A DNA stretch of 12,693 nucleotides from Planctomycetes bacterium RIFOXYC2_FULL_41_27 (GCA_001828645.1 MHZD01000155.1:1-12693), one strand, 5' to 3'. Shown: positions 1-7,065, numbered from the stretch's first letter. The notes: generated by a model not told the origin, from the letters alone. Program-made: numbers and translations.

Positions 1-58
1 TGAACCTGCAACCGTTGGATTCGAAGTCCACCACTCTATCCAATTGAGCTACGAGCGC
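1..58 (-). tRNA. tRNA-Arg (anticodon TCG), 5' part only, cut by window edge
   Basis: Read on the minus strand from base 58, the sequence begins with acceptor strand GCGCTCG, then TA, a D-arm GCTC-AATTGGATA-GAGT, and an anticodon loop CTTCGAA whose anticodon TCG lies at plus-strand 24-22. It continues into the variable region and the start of a T-arm (GCAGGTTCA), where the window ends. About 19 bases of the 3' end, including the 3' acceptor strand, lie outside. The anticodon stem is TGGA/TCCA with a mismatched outermost pair. TCG reads the arginine codon CGA. The call rests on the arm layout and loop; folding the full gene would confirm it. Confidence 0.9.
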
Positions 59-130
59 ACAAATTAAAGCTCACCATCGGCATTTACAAACTACATCCTG
101 GCGCGGCTACGCCGCAATCAAAACAAATTT

Positions 131-200
131 AACCACAAAGACACAGAGGACACAAAGAGATTTAACTTCCTTTCGTTGTGACCTTTGCGCCTTTGTGGTT
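131..200. repeat. Long imperfect inverted repeat, CACAAAG family, complete copy
   Basis: The outer ten bases AACCACAAAG (131-140) and CTTTGTGGTT (191-200) are perfect inverted repeats. Compared over 30 bases, the two arms agree at about 24 positions, around a roughly 10-base centre. Single arms and decayed copies of the same or a similar motif occur at 3276-3340, 3493-3607, 5590-5612, 9500-9527, 10453-10482 and 11127-11158. The 19-base stretch at 126-144 recurs exactly at 3271-3289. There is no coding potential. It behaves like a small dispersed palindromic element (MITE- or REP-like); its origin is unknown. Confidence 0.7.
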
Positions 201-506
201 CGTAAAAACTTGTTAAAAAAGGAAGTTTTTATTGGTTAATAATATAAATACTCTAAAAATCAACTTATAAAAAATAAATTATAAGTAATTTCTTAAAAAA
301 GTCAACTTGTATATCAAAAATACTTTGCGTTTCTTCTCCTGTTCTGTATAATTTTACTTTCCCTATTCCTGCCGTTAACCATATTTTTGCACACACTCTA
401 AAACCTTGAGTTACCGTATTGAGATTAGTATCTTAAGAGATAAATTTTTACATTTTCGGCAAAAATATTTTTTACAAAGTCTCGTATTCCGCTTTCTGTA
501 AGGCTT

Positions 507-531
507 TTGGGCAGATTTTAACACTGCCCAA
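507..531 (+). promoter_or_regulatory. Leader hairpin upstream of the GlpX-like gene
   Basis: A perfect 8-bp stem TTGGGCAG (507-514) / CTGCCCAA (524-531) has a 9-base loop and is followed by CTTTT. It ends about 45 bases before the ATG at 577. A weaker CCGA/TCGG hairpin lies between it and the ribosome binding site. It could be an attenuator-like terminator or just a stable leader stem. The T-run is only four bases, so termination is uncertain. Confidence 0.4.
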
Positions 532-576
532 CTTTTGGCACTCTTCCGACTTGTTCGGGTTAGGAAGTGATTGAAC

Positions 577-3249
577 ATGATAAAATACGGCATTGTATTT
601 GTAAAGGATACGAGTTTTGATTCCGAGAGGATAGACGACCCTTACATTATCGAAGCATATATTCCAGAAGAGTACAATCTGAAGCCAACGGGAGATGGCC
701 TTCAACTGGCAAACAGGAATGAATTGAGACATGCCGTTGGGATCGTTGCCGCCAGGTCGCTGAAATATTTCGGCACAAATGGCGAAGGCTTTAATATCTC
801 CCGTACACGAAGTATGGCCGTCTGGTGGCTCAGGCATATTTACAATAGCTTCAACTGGTGGAAGGCCTATGTGGTAAATGCAGAGGGCGAACGGAAGGAA
901 ATGCCTATGTTGTATATTGGGGAAAAATTCGGTACGGCAACAGGAAGTGAGAACGAGGCGGATATTGTGCTGAGCGCCTTCGAAAATGACCGGTGCATAG
1001 TCAACCAGGCGTCTGGCGGAGGGACTATTTTTGCCGTTGGATACAGCGAAAGAGGAGGATTATTTAATTCACCAGATATGTACGGGGTCAAGACGATTGT
1101 GGGCAGTAAGTATAAAGGCGCAGGCGTTAATGTGCTTCGTGGTATTACAAAAAATCTAACGCTTATGGCTGAAAATACCTTGAAAGGTAAAAACAAAGAG
1201 ATTGATCCACAAAATGTTCGTGATGAAATCAAAAAGATGAAGGTGATTATCCTGGATAGGCCGAGACACGAGAAGCTTATTAGGACAGTTAAAGAGCTTG
1301 GCGCTCAATTAATTCTCGTTAAGGACGATGACCTTACGCCAACCCTTGCAGTTACCAGGGGCGAAGTTGACCTGATTATTGGCGTGGGGGGGATTCCTGA
1401 GGCAATGTTGAGCGCAATTATTATCGAAAAATTGGGTGGTGAACTGAGCTTAAGAATATTACCTTCTGGCATAGCACAGGATGAGAAACTATCGGGGATG
1501 ATAAACAATTGGAATCTTTTCAGGAAGAACGAAGTGGATATTTTAAAGAATTTTAAAGTTGTAAGACCCGGCACAGAAAAAGAAGGCGAGAGGCCATGGG
1601 ATACAGTCTGGACTTCAAAGGATTTAGCCAGGGGTAAAGACATGGTTTTTACGGCCGGCGTCATTAAAAAAACTCCCTGGATAAGGTTCCCTGATGGGAA
1701 AGAAGCGCCTGGGGTGGAAATAGATCCTGAAACAGGAGAAATAATCGTACATGTAGTTCGTATTGCAGGCAATACCATGGAGATCGTTCCTGTTATTTAT
1801 CGTACCGTGATTGACAGATACGCTGGTCAATATAAGGATTATGGTGAAATAAATGACAAGACAGGTGCAGGTATGCTCGTCCAACTGGAAAAGGCATATA
1901 CAGAGTTTGGCATGTGCCAAAAGGCAAAAGAATGCTTACAAAAAGCCATGATGTGCGAACGCCTTAGTGAGGATTTGTTGCAGAAGTATAATTCCATTTA
2001 CAAATATGTTGAAGGACTATATGCCCTCACGCACGAGCCTGTTCAGGTGCCAGAAGCTGTAATAAAACATTTCGAAGAGGTATCCCGCTTAGCCAGGGAA
2101 GATGATGTAGGTATCAGGTCAATGAGAATGATTAAAAGGTATTATGAGTACCTGGGAGACAAGCATTATCACGAGCAACAATTTGAGAAGGCTATTGCAT
2201 ATTATAAAGAGACCCTAAAATATAGTCCGCACGAACTGAAATTACATCGTAAGATAAATAGTACTCAAATGAGGGATATCCTGGAAGCATATTTTCGTAG
2301 GGTCGACAAAAGATACCAGGAACTCAATTACAAGGAATCTGAGGATTGGGAACAGTTTAAACTTGGAACCGCCTTAGAGGTTTTTTATAACTACGAAGGG
2401 CGTTTGAATTTTTCCAGTAGAGATCCATGGCTTATCTTCTTCAGGAGGACTGTTTTGCACGGGAAAAAGCCTTCTTACAAACTGGCTATTCTGACCAAAT
2501 TATTACGGTTATACAAGAAATTGAACCAAGCAAGTAATTACAAGCTGTCTCAATTCCTGAATAAAGAATTTGGAATGAGCGGAGAAGAGATAGACGCTAT
2601 TTTAACATTTAGGAATTCTAAATCTGATTTTCATTATGCGAGAGGAAACAAGATATTTCATTCCGTAGGCGAACTCTATCTTGTTATGGGATTGAGCCGT
2701 GAAAGCCTGTCGAAATTACTCCTCCCAAAGGTAATATTGGAAAGCCAGAATGAGCTGGAAGATGCCGATATCCCGCTGAGTATTAGTCTTGTCGAGGCGA
2801 TGGAACAAAGATACAAAAATATACTGGAGGAGCTTAGGGAGGGATACAAGAAAGAGGCGCAGGAACATTCGTACGCAGTGGCAGAGGCGTATCATTATGT
2901 GGGACTGGCGCTTTATGACATCGGCGATGATGAGGGTGCAAAAATATATTATGACGAGGCGATTAAAAAATTTGGTGAGATAATAGAAAAGTTTAAGGGG
3001 ATAACACCCGTGAATGCGCAATATCGTATCGGCAATCTGTATGAAGAATTGGCTATGTTGTATGAGAAAGAACAGACACATTATTACAACAAGGCGATGG
3101 ATGCCTATACAAATATTATAGACGAACAGAAATCAACCGAAATATTTGGTTATATCGGAGGTCTGATTTTCATAAAAATTGTGCATGCGAGGGAAAGGGT
3201 GGAATATTTAAAAAGAGAATTGGTGAAAAATAATGTTGAGAAAGAATAA
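577..3249 (+). CDS. GlpX-like (class II fructose-bisphosphatase fold) protein with C-terminal TPR-like helices; probable pseudoenzyme
   Basis: 890 residues from ATG 577, chosen because AGGAAG (562-567) sits nine bases upstream; an in-frame TTG at 571 is the alternative. Residues about 45-410 resemble GlpX: MPMLYIGEKFGT (109-120), the LFNSPDMYG block (162-170), ILDRPRHEKLI (225-235), IGVGGIPEAMLSA (268-280) and DMVFTAGVIKK (355-365). Against my recollection of E. coli GlpX, metal and catalytic positions are only partly kept: Glu57 = E103, Glu88 = E136 and Glu213 = E275 remain, but Asp61 is K107, Asp85 is S133 (DPIEGT reads SAFEND) and Asp33 has no clear counterpart. Residues about 430-890 are helical with TPR-like units near 521-560, 768-800 and 813-850. 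Ordinary GlpX is about 330-340 residues with no such tail. It sits alone, convergent with ilvC. The fold call is firm; sugar-bisphosphatase activity is doubtful, and a binding, scaffold or regulatory role is inference. Confidence 0.8.
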   Translation: MIKYGIVFVKDTSFDSERIDDPYIIEAYIPEEYNLKPTGDGLQLANRNELRHAVGIVAARSLKYFGTNGEGFNISRTRSMAVWWLRHIYNSFNWWKAYVVNAEGERKEMPMLYIGEKFGTATGSENEADIVLSAFENDRCIVNQASGGGTIFAVGYSERGGLFNSPDMYGVKTIVGSKYKGAGVNVLRGITKNLTLMAENTLKGKNKEIDPQNVRDEIKKMKVIILDRPRHEKLIRTVKELGAQLILVKDDDLTPTLAVTRGEVDLIIGVGGIPEAMLSAIIIEKLGGELSLRILPSGIAQDEKLSGMINNWNLFRKNEVDILKNFKVVRPGTEKEGERPWDTVWTSKDLARGKDMVFTAGVIKKTPWIRFPDGKEAPGVEIDPETGEIIVHVVRIAGNTMEIVPVIYRTVIDRYAGQYKDYGEINDKTGAGMLVQLEKAYTEFGMCQKAKECLQKAMMCERLSEDLLQKYNSIYKYVEGLYALTHEPVQVPEAVIKHFEEVSRLAREDDVGIRSMRMIKRYYEYLGDKHYHEQQFEKAIAYYKETLKYSPHELKLHRKINSTQMRDILEAYFRRVDKRYQELNYKESEDWEQFKLGTALEVFYNYEGRLNFSSRDPWLIFFRRTVLHGKKPSYKLAILTKLLRLYKKLNQASNYKLSQFLNKEFGMSGEEIDAILTFRNSKSDFHYARGNKIFHSVGELYLVMGLSRESLSKLLLPKVILESQNELEDADIPLSISLVEAMEQRYKNILEELREGYKKEAQEHSYAVAEAYHYVGLALYDIGDDEGAKIYYDEAIKKFGEIIEKFKGITPVNAQYRIGNLYEELAMLYEKEQTHYYNKAMDAYTNIIDEQKSTEIFGYIGGLIFIKIVHARERVEYLKRELVKNNVEKE

Positions 3250-3275
3250 AGTACAGCCTCAACCAAAACTAATTT

Positions 3276-3340
3276 AACCACAAAGACACGGTAATACTAT
3301 AATAGGAGACATTGATTCGATAAATTCAATGACCTTTGCG
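3276..3340. repeat. Truncated CACAAAG-family repeat
   Basis: The left arm AACCACAAAGACAC (3276-3289) matches the copy at 131-144, and TGACCTTTGCG (3330-3340) matches the inner part of that copy's right arm at 179-189. The terminal CTTTGTGGTT is missing, so the palindrome can no longer close. It lies 26 bases after the stop of the GlpX-like gene. Confidence 0.55.
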
Positions 3341-3492
3341 ACAGTTCTAAATATTTTTTATCGGTCTGAAGCGAGGTTTTGTTCGTTGTTATTCAGAGGT
3401 ATACCTACTCTGAATCTCCAGAAAGTTTCAAGCAGAACAGGGGCATAACCGTAGCGTTTGAGCCAATCAGCGGGAAGTCGCCGTGCGCAGGC

Positions 3493-3607
3493 ACTGAGGC
3501 ACAGATGACACGGAGAGAAACTTTAAAAATAAGAAGAAAGGGAGAGGTGGAAAGCAAAGAGATGAAAATTATGTAATATTTTTCTGTATTCTCTGTGTTT
3601 CTGTGGT
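3493..3607. repeat. Degenerate CACAGAG-type inverted repeat
   Basis: The left arm GCACTGAGGCACAGATGACA (3492-3511) faces the right arm CTCTGTGTTTCTGTGGTT (3591-3608). The reverse complement of the right arm agrees with the left at about two thirds of positions, around a purine-rich centre of some 60 bases. It is a diverged relative of the 131-200 element. Confidence 0.5.
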
Positions 3608-3621
3608 TAAAAAGTTGCAAA

Positions 3622-3655
3622 AAGAAGGGCGAAGATATTTGTCTTCGCCCTTCTT
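3622..3655 (-). terminator. Intrinsic terminator of ilvC
   Basis: A perfect 14-bp stem AAGAAGGGCGAAGA (3622-3635) / TCTTCGCCCTTCTT (3642-3655) has a 6-base loop. On the minus strand it lies about 30 bases past the ilvC stop and ends in TTTTT before GC, as a factor-independent terminator should. On the plus strand it is followed by AAATG, so it mainly stops ilvC transcription. Confidence 0.85.
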
Positions 3656-3685
3656 AAATGTGCGTTTGTTTGTGATGCGCTGGCT

Positions 3686-4687
3686 TTATACCTCCTTTGC
3701 ATTAATCCATTTCATCATATTCCGCAATTCCCTGCCGACTTTTTCGATGAGGTGTCCTTTATCCTTCTTCTCAAGGGCATTGAAAACTGGCCGTCCCGCC
3801 TGATTTTCCAATATCCACTCCCTGGCAAACTGACCGCTTTGTATCTCGGTCAATATCCGCTTCATCTCCTTCTTGGTTTTTTCGGTAACAATACGCGGAC
3901 CTCGGGTCAAATCCCCATATTCGGCGGTGTTGCTGATCGAATATCGCATGTAGCTTAAACCGCCCTGATAGAAAAGGTCTACAATGAGTTTGAGTTCGTG
4001 CATACATTCGAAATAGGCGAGTTCAGGCTGGTATCCTGCCTCAACCAGCGTCTCGAATCCGGCCTTGACTAGGGCTGCCGCACCGCCGCACAATACGGCC
4101 TGTTCTCCAAAGAGGTCTGTCTCTGTTTCCTCTGCAAAGGTGGTCTCAATTACACCAGCCCGTGTGCCGCCGATTCCATGCGCATAGGCGAGAGCCTTTT
4201 TCTTGGCTGTTCCCGTGGCATCCTGGTGAATGGCCATAAGGCACGGAACGGCGCCTCCCTTTTCAAATTCGCTGCGGACAAGGTGCCCCGGTCCCTTGGG
4301 GGCTACCATGATAACGTCTACATTGCTTGGAGGAACGACCTGACCGAAATGGATATTGAATCCGTGTGAAAAACAGAGTGTCTTCCCTTCTTTCAAATGC
4401 GGCTTGATTTGCGATTCATAGACTGACTTCTGGGTTTCATCGGGCATGAGTATTTGAAGAAAATCGCCCTGCCGTGCTGCCTCATCCACGGTAACCGGTT
4501 TAAAACCGTGTTTGACGGCTAATTGATAATTCGGTGTGCCTGTGCGTGTGGATACAATCACGTCCATACCGGACTCCCTGAGATTTTGCGCCTGGGCATG
4601 TCCCTGACTTCCGTATCCGATGACTGCTATTTTCTTTCCCTTTAGAATGCTGATATCTGCATCTTTTTCATAATAAATTTTTAGCAT
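3686..4687 (-). CDS. ilvC: Ketol-acid reductoisomerase (class I)
   Basis: 333 residues, the normal length of the short class I enzyme. It converts acetolactate and acetohydroxybutyrate, using NADPH and Mg2+, to the dihydroxy acids of valine/leucine and isoleucine synthesis, in the cytosol. Visible motifs: the nucleotide-binding loop GYGSQG (24-29); a cofactor-phosphate loop around STRTGT (46-51); MVAPKGPGH (127-135); and the metal-binding acids D191 and E195 (DLFGEQ), E227 and E231 (ECMHE), with S252 in SISNTAEYG. No key residue is missing. The gene reads towards the GlpX-like gene and ends at a strong terminator. It is separated from ilvH by 174 bases containing a palindromic element, so ilvH-ilvC cotranscription is possible but not certain. 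The catalytic subunit gene ilvB is not in the window. Confidence 0.97.
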   Translation of the reverse strand: MLKIYYEKDADISILKGKKIAVIGYGSQGHAQAQNLRESGMDVIVSTRTGTPNYQLAVKHGFKPVTVDEAARQGDFLQILMPDETQKSVYESQIKPHLKEGKTLCFSHGFNIHFGQVVPPSNVDVIMVAPKGPGHLVRSEFEKGGAVPCLMAIHQDATGTAKKKALAYAHGIGGTRAGVIETTFAEETETDLFGEQAVLCGGAAALVKAGFETLVEAGYQPELAYFECMHELKLIVDLFYQGGLSYMRYSISNTAEYGDLTRGPRIVTEKTKKEMKRILTEIQSGQFAREWILENQAGRPVFNALEKKDKGHLIEKVGRELRNMMKWINAKEV

Positions 4688-4737
4688 AGCCTTTTCTTTT
4701 ACCTTTCAAGATAATTTAATCGTATAGGATTTTATTT

Positions 4738-4759
4738 ATGTGGCCCACATGGCATATGC
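4738..4759. promoter_or_regulatory. Two small palindromes upstream of ilvC
   Basis: ATGTGG-C-CCACAT (4738-4750, perfect 6-bp arms) is followed by GCATATGC (4752-4759, a perfect 8-bp palindrome), about 50-70 bases upstream of the ilvC start. They sit where an operator would be expected, but no regulator family is recognised and no clear promoter is placed beside them. Confidence 0.25.
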
Positions 4760-4766
4760 GATGTAT

Positions 4767-4857
4767 AAATCCCCCTTAAAAAAGGGGGCAAAGGGGGTTG
4801 TGTTTTTCCGTAGTTATTTTACAACCCCCTGAATCCCCCTTTGTTAAGGGGGACTTA
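4767..4857. repeat. Nested C5/G5 palindromic element, copy 1
   Basis: Layout: AAATCCCCCTT, A-run, AAGGGGG, CAAA, GGGGGTTGTG, a T-rich centre, ACAACCCCC, TGAAT, CCCCCTTTGTTAAGGGGG, ACTTA. The outer ends are inverted repeats of each other, each end folds on itself (CCCCCTT/AAGGGGG), and GGGGGTTGT pairs with ACAACCCCC inside. It starts downstream of the ilvH stop (4862) and lies between ilvH and ilvC. A longer copy is at 5407-5518. It is noncoding and MITE- or REP-like. Confidence 0.75.
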
Positions 4858-4861
4858 TTTC

Positions 4862-5125
4862 TTATTTTGTACCGCGTGCAATGGCAACACTTCCCGTCTG
4901 CACTAATTCTTTGATTCCATAAGGTCTTAATAAATTTAACATTGCTTCTAGTTTGTCTTCTGTTCCTGCAAGCTCGATAACAAGGTCTTTCAGGCCGACA
5001 TCGATAATTTTACCCCTGAAGATATCCACAATTTCAATGATTTCTCCCCGTTTCCCAACAGGGCAGTTGACCTTGAGCAGCATTAAGTCCCGTTCAACAA
5101 ACGCCTCATCGGTGAAATCGATCAC
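4862..5125 (-). CDS. ilvH: Acetolactate synthase small subunit, C-terminal domain (split gene, second part)
   Basis: 87 residues if read from GTG 5125. It corresponds to the C-terminal domain of IlvH/Ilv[12 protein letters not shown] near the start (residues 11-21), then [10 protein letters not shown] (35-44), the [15 protein letters not shown] block and the end GSVAIARG, matching known small subunits. The first part of the protein is in the -1 frame (5122-5340), and the two frames overlap as GTGA. No ribosome binding site stands apart from the upstream frame, so it would rely on translational coupling. One extra G in the run before the stop (AGG to AGGG) would join both parts into a normal protein of about 160 residues. 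This is therefore a real split, a frameshifted gene, or a one-base sequence error; the sequence alone cannot say which. Confidence 0.85.
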   Translation of the reverse strand: MIDFTDEAFVERDLMLLKVNCPVGKRGEIIEIVDIFRGKIIDVGLKDLVIELAGTEDKLEAMLNLLRPYGIKELVQTGSVAIARGTK

Positions 5126-5340
5126 CTGATCACATCGACGACCTTGCCTATTTGTTTTTTGACCTGTTCAACGATGGCATCGTCGCCTTTGACAACAAGA
5201 GTAATGCGTGAAAGGGCGGGGTTTTCTGTCTCGCCAACTGCAAGGCTGTCGATATTAAATCCCCTTCCGCTGATAAGGCACGTGATACGGGCAAGGACGC
5301 CGGCTTTATTTTCTACAAGGATAGAAATGACATGTCGCAT
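5122..5340 (-). CDS. ilvH: Acetolactate synthase small subunit, N-terminal ACT domain (split gene, first part)
   Basis: 72 residues forming one ACT domain: [15 protein letters not shown] (5-19), [14 protein letters not shown] (23-36), LSRITLVV (43-50) and a last helix ending VVDVIR. In IlvH/IlvN this domain binds valine and relays feedback inhibition to the catalytic subunit IlvB. The usual protein goes straight on into the C-terminal domain; here TGA follows VDVIR and the rest is in the next frame (4862-5125). The start ATG has no strong ribosome binding site, and a candidate promoter lies about 30 bases upstream. All ACT motifs are intact, so decay, if any, is recent. The gene is bracketed by two palindromic elements, and ilvB is not adjacent. 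Confidence 0.88.
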   Translation of the reverse strand: MRHVISILVENKAGVLARITCLISGRGFNIDSLAVGETENPALSRITLVVKGDDAIVEQVKKQIGKVVDVIR

Positions 5341-5367
5341 AATATAATCTATTAAGTCATGAAAAAT

Positions 5368-5395
5368 TTTATACTTATTGTAAATTCATAATCAA
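5368..5395 (-). promoter_or_regulatory. Candidate sigma70 promoter for ilvH
   Basis: On the minus strand, TTGATT (plus 5395-5390), a 16-base spacer and TATAAA (plus 5373-5368) lie about 28 bases before the ilvH ATG at 5340. The -10 is five of six to consensus, the -35 four of six. It sits between ilvH and palindromic element copy 2. Confidence 0.45.
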
Positions 5396-5406
5396 GTTAG
5401 TCCTTT

Positions 5407-5518
5407 TAAGTCCCCCTTAAAAAAGGGGGATTCGGGGGGTTGTGTTTTTTCTGGGCTATTCCCGTTTTCACGAGGACAAGTTTACAACCCCCTAGCCCCC
5501 TTTTCTAAGGGGGATTTT
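5407..5518. repeat. Nested C5/G5 palindromic element, copy 2
   Basis: Same architecture as copy 1 at 4767-4857: AAGTCCCCCTT, A-run, AAGGGGG, ATTC, GGGGGGTTGTG, centre, ACAACCCCC, TAG, CCCCCTTTTCTAAGGGGG, ATTTTA. The centre is about 20 bases longer than in copy 1 and different in sequence, while the outer and inner arms are nearly the same. It lies just upstream of the ilvH promoter and about 100 bases downstream of the rnfA stop. Together the two copies frame ilvH. Confidence 0.75.
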
Positions 5519-5620
5519 ATGCCACCCTGTAACCCGCTTAAATAAAATGAAAATTCCTATACAATCAAGCTATAATATACGCCGGTTTTCCTGCGATCTC
5601 TGTGGCTTTAATGTCTTTCT

Positions 5621-6259
5621 TTATTGAACCATTCCGGAAAATCCCATGAAGGCAAGCGCCATAAGACCCGTACATATGAAGGCAATAGGGACTCCGCGTA
5701 GTGACGGTGGAATATTGACCAGCGCCAGACGTTCCCGTATGCCCGACATCAGCAGCATGGCCACCATGAAACCGATGCCAGCGCCAAATCCCTGAACGGT
5801 GGCTTGTAAAAAACCTAAGTGCTTTGGTGAATCGGTCGTATTTAAAAGCGCCACACCCAATACAGCGCAGTTCGTTGTAATCAGAGGCAAATAAATACCC
5901 AGACTTTCATATAATGCGGGCACCATTTTCCTGAGCATCATTTCAACTAATTGCACTAACGTTGCAATAACGAGGATATAGCTGATCGTTTTTAACACTT
6001 CGATAAGTCCCAATTCCCGGATGGATGGAAAAACCTTTGCGATAATATTTGCATCACCGGGCAGCAAGACAAAGTTATAAACGATCCAGGTAATTGCCGA
6101 AGAAAGTGTCATGACAAACGTTACCGCTGCGCCCATGCCGATGGCGGACGACGTCTTTTGGGAAACGCCCAGGAAAGGGCAGAGACCCAGAAATTTTGCC
6201 AGGACAAAGTTATTGACAAAAACCACGCTTACAATAATTAATGCAATTTCTTTAATCAT
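5621..6259 (-). CDS. rnfA: Rnf electron transport complex subunit A
   Basis: 212 residues, usually about 190-195, with an insertion near residues 66-84 in the loop after the second helix. It is a polytopic inner-membrane subunit of the Rnf complex, which couples ferredoxin:NAD+ electron transfer to Na+ or H+ movement. Evidence: [20 protein letters not shown] (14-33), close to E. coli RsxA and unlike the NqrE version of this segment; [33 protein letters not shown]; and the end [10 protein letters not shown]. The conserved Cys residues in GLCPFLG and TTNCAVLG are present. Its start overlaps the end of rnfE by eight bases, so the two are translationally coupled, with GAAGG upstream. rnfB, which usually follows rnfA, is absent: the next gene is ilvH after repeat DNA. 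Confidence 0.95.
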   Translation of the reverse strand: MIKEIALIIVSVVFVNNFVLAKFLGLCPFLGVSQKTSSAIGMGAAVTFVMTLSSAITWIVYNFVLLPGDANIIAKVFPSIRELGLIEVLKTISYILVIATLVQLVEMMLRKMVPALYESLGIYLPLITTNCAVLGVALLNTTDSPKHLGFLQATVQGFGAGIGFMVAMLLMSGIRERLALVNIPPSLRGVPIAFICTGLMALAFMGFSGMVQ

Positions 6260-6887
6260 TTTTCATAACAGCCTTCATTGACTTTTCGCTCTTTCCGAGT
6301 TTCCGCCAATTGAAGAAACCCAACAAAAGTCCTAATACAATAAACGCACCCGGAGCCATGATCATTACCGAGGCAGGTTGATACGATTCTGATACTTTTA
6401 AGCCAAAGAGTGTTCCCGACCCAACTATCTCACGTATGGACGAAATAAGGCAGAGGGAAAGTGTCCAGCCTAATCCTAAGCCCGCCCCGTCCAAAACAGA
6501 AGCGAAGGGTTTGTTCTTGTAAGCAAAAGATTCCGCACGGTACATGATGATGCAGTTGACTACGATGAGCGGGATAAATATACCCAGCGATGCGTTCAAT
6601 TCTGGGGGTAAATATGCCTTCATGAGCAATTCCACCATCGTTACAAAGGCGGCGATAACAACAATAAAACAAGGGATACGGATTTCGCGAGGGATATACG
6701 ATCGCACAATGGAAATAATAAAATTGGAGCAGACGAGCACAAAGGTAGCAGCCCCGCCCATTGCCAGTCCGTTTTTCACCGAGGTAGTGACTGCAAGACT
6801 TGGGCAAATTCCCAATACCAGCACAAACAAGGGATTATATTGAAATATTCCCTTCGTAAATTCTTTTAGATTGTTTTGTTCTGCCAT
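6252..6887 (-). CDS. rnfE: Rnf electron transport complex subunit E
   Basis: 211 residues, normal for RnfE (family shared with NqrD), with about six membrane helices. Motifs: [20 protein letters not shown] (10-29), [52 protein letters not shown] (residues about 100-119), and the SIREIVGSG segment. The conserved Cys of GICP and VNCI are present. RnfE pairs with RnfA as the homologous antiparallel membrane core of the complex. Pairing with a clear RnfA rather than an NqrE makes Rnf the better call than Nqr. rnfC, D and G are not upstream; a palindromic repeat and a glutaredoxin-like gene are there instead. No clear ribosome binding site precedes the ATG. Confidence 0.93.
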   Translation of the reverse strand: MAEQNNLKEFTKGIFQYNPLFVLVLGICPSLAVTTSVKNGLAMGGAATFVLVCSNFIISIVRSYIPREIRIPCFIVVIAAFVTMVELLMKAYLPPELNASLGIFIPLIVVNCIIMYRAESFAYKNKPFASVLDGAGLGLGWTLSLCLISSIREIVGSGTLFGLKVSESYQPASVMIMAPGAFIVLGLLLGFFNWRKLGKSEKSMKAVMKND

Positions 6888-6917
6888 AGTCTAATGTACA
6901 AGAATTTCAAAGTCGCA

Positions 6918-6926
6918 ATTGTAGCA
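6918..6926 (-). promoter_or_regulatory. Candidate extended -10 element for rnfE
   Basis: On the minus strand TG-C-TACAAT reads from 6926 to 6918, about 31 bases before the rnfE ATG. That is an extended -10 with five of six consensus bases. No good -35 is seen. The element overlaps the edge of the inverted repeat at 6921-6973. Confidence 0.35.
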
Positions 6927-6973
6927 CGAACCTCAGTTCGTATAGGATGTAAGCGAACTGAAGTTCGCGCTGC
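6921..6973. repeat. Inverted repeat of CGAACTTCAGTTCG type
   Basis: Arms 6921-6941 and 6953-6973 are inverted repeats agreeing at 17 of 21 positions around an 11-base loop. The core of each arm (CGAACTGAAGTTCG in the right arm, a one-base variant in the left) is itself palindromic, so the element can fold as one long hairpin or two small ones. It lies in the 178-base gap between the glutaredoxin-like gene and rnfE. Noncoding. Confidence 0.65.
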
Positions 6974-7065
6974 ATTGAAAAAGCCGTTAAAGGCCTAATT
7001 AAACTTAGTTTCTAAAAAATTCTTTAAAAGGCTAAATGTTTTAACAACAAAAGTTAAGTTTAAAT

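Larger units (their letters stand above)
59..576. other. Gene-free leader region before the GlpX-like gene
   Basis: No convincing gene is present; the minus-strand frames here are low-complexity or overlap the next gene. Contents: a small GC palindrome GCGGC-TAC-GCCGC (103-115); a 70-base inverted repeat (131-200, listed separately); an AT-rich hairpin AAAAACTT/AAGTTTTT (205-212 and 223-230); very AT-rich DNA to about 350 with a TATAAT at 347-352 but no good -35; a weak promoter-like pair TTGAGA (419-424), 16-base spacer, TAAATT (441-446); and an 8-bp perfect hairpin at 507-531. Which, if any, promoter serves the downstream gene cannot be decided by eye. Confidence 0.6.
3250..3621. other. Gap between the GlpX-like gene and the ilvC terminator, filled with decayed repeats
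   Basis: The frames in this gap are short and run through repeat sequence, so none is called. It holds a partial CACAAAG-family copy (3276-3340, with the outer right arm missing), an inverted repeat ATTCAGAG/CTCTGAAT (3391-3398 and 3408-3415, loop of nine) and a second, longer degenerate inverted repeat (about 3493-3607). The stretch around 3440-3500 is more GC-rich than its surroundings and is not explained. Confidence 0.5.

Noticed and set aside
131..200. CRISPR array
   Set aside because: The repeat units are inverted and scattered, not direct repeats with regular spacers.
472..837. 121-codon minus-strand frame overlapping the start of the GlpX-like gene
   Set aside because: Shadow of the coding strand; the plus-strand product has clear family motifs.
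3379..3576. 65-codon plus-strand frame between the GlpX-like gene and ilvC
   Set aside because: It runs through an inverted repeat and a degenerate repeat arm, has no ribosome binding site and no recognisable motif.
5115..5130. Programmed -1 frameshift joining the two ilvH parts
   Set aside because: No slippery heptamer at the junction and no obvious downstream stimulatory stem; a split, a mutation or a sequence error is more likely.
5621..6887. NqrD/NqrE of the Na+-translocating NADH:quinone reductase
   Set aside because: The segment [20 protein letters not shown] matches RnfA, not the NqrE form, so the pair is called Rnf.
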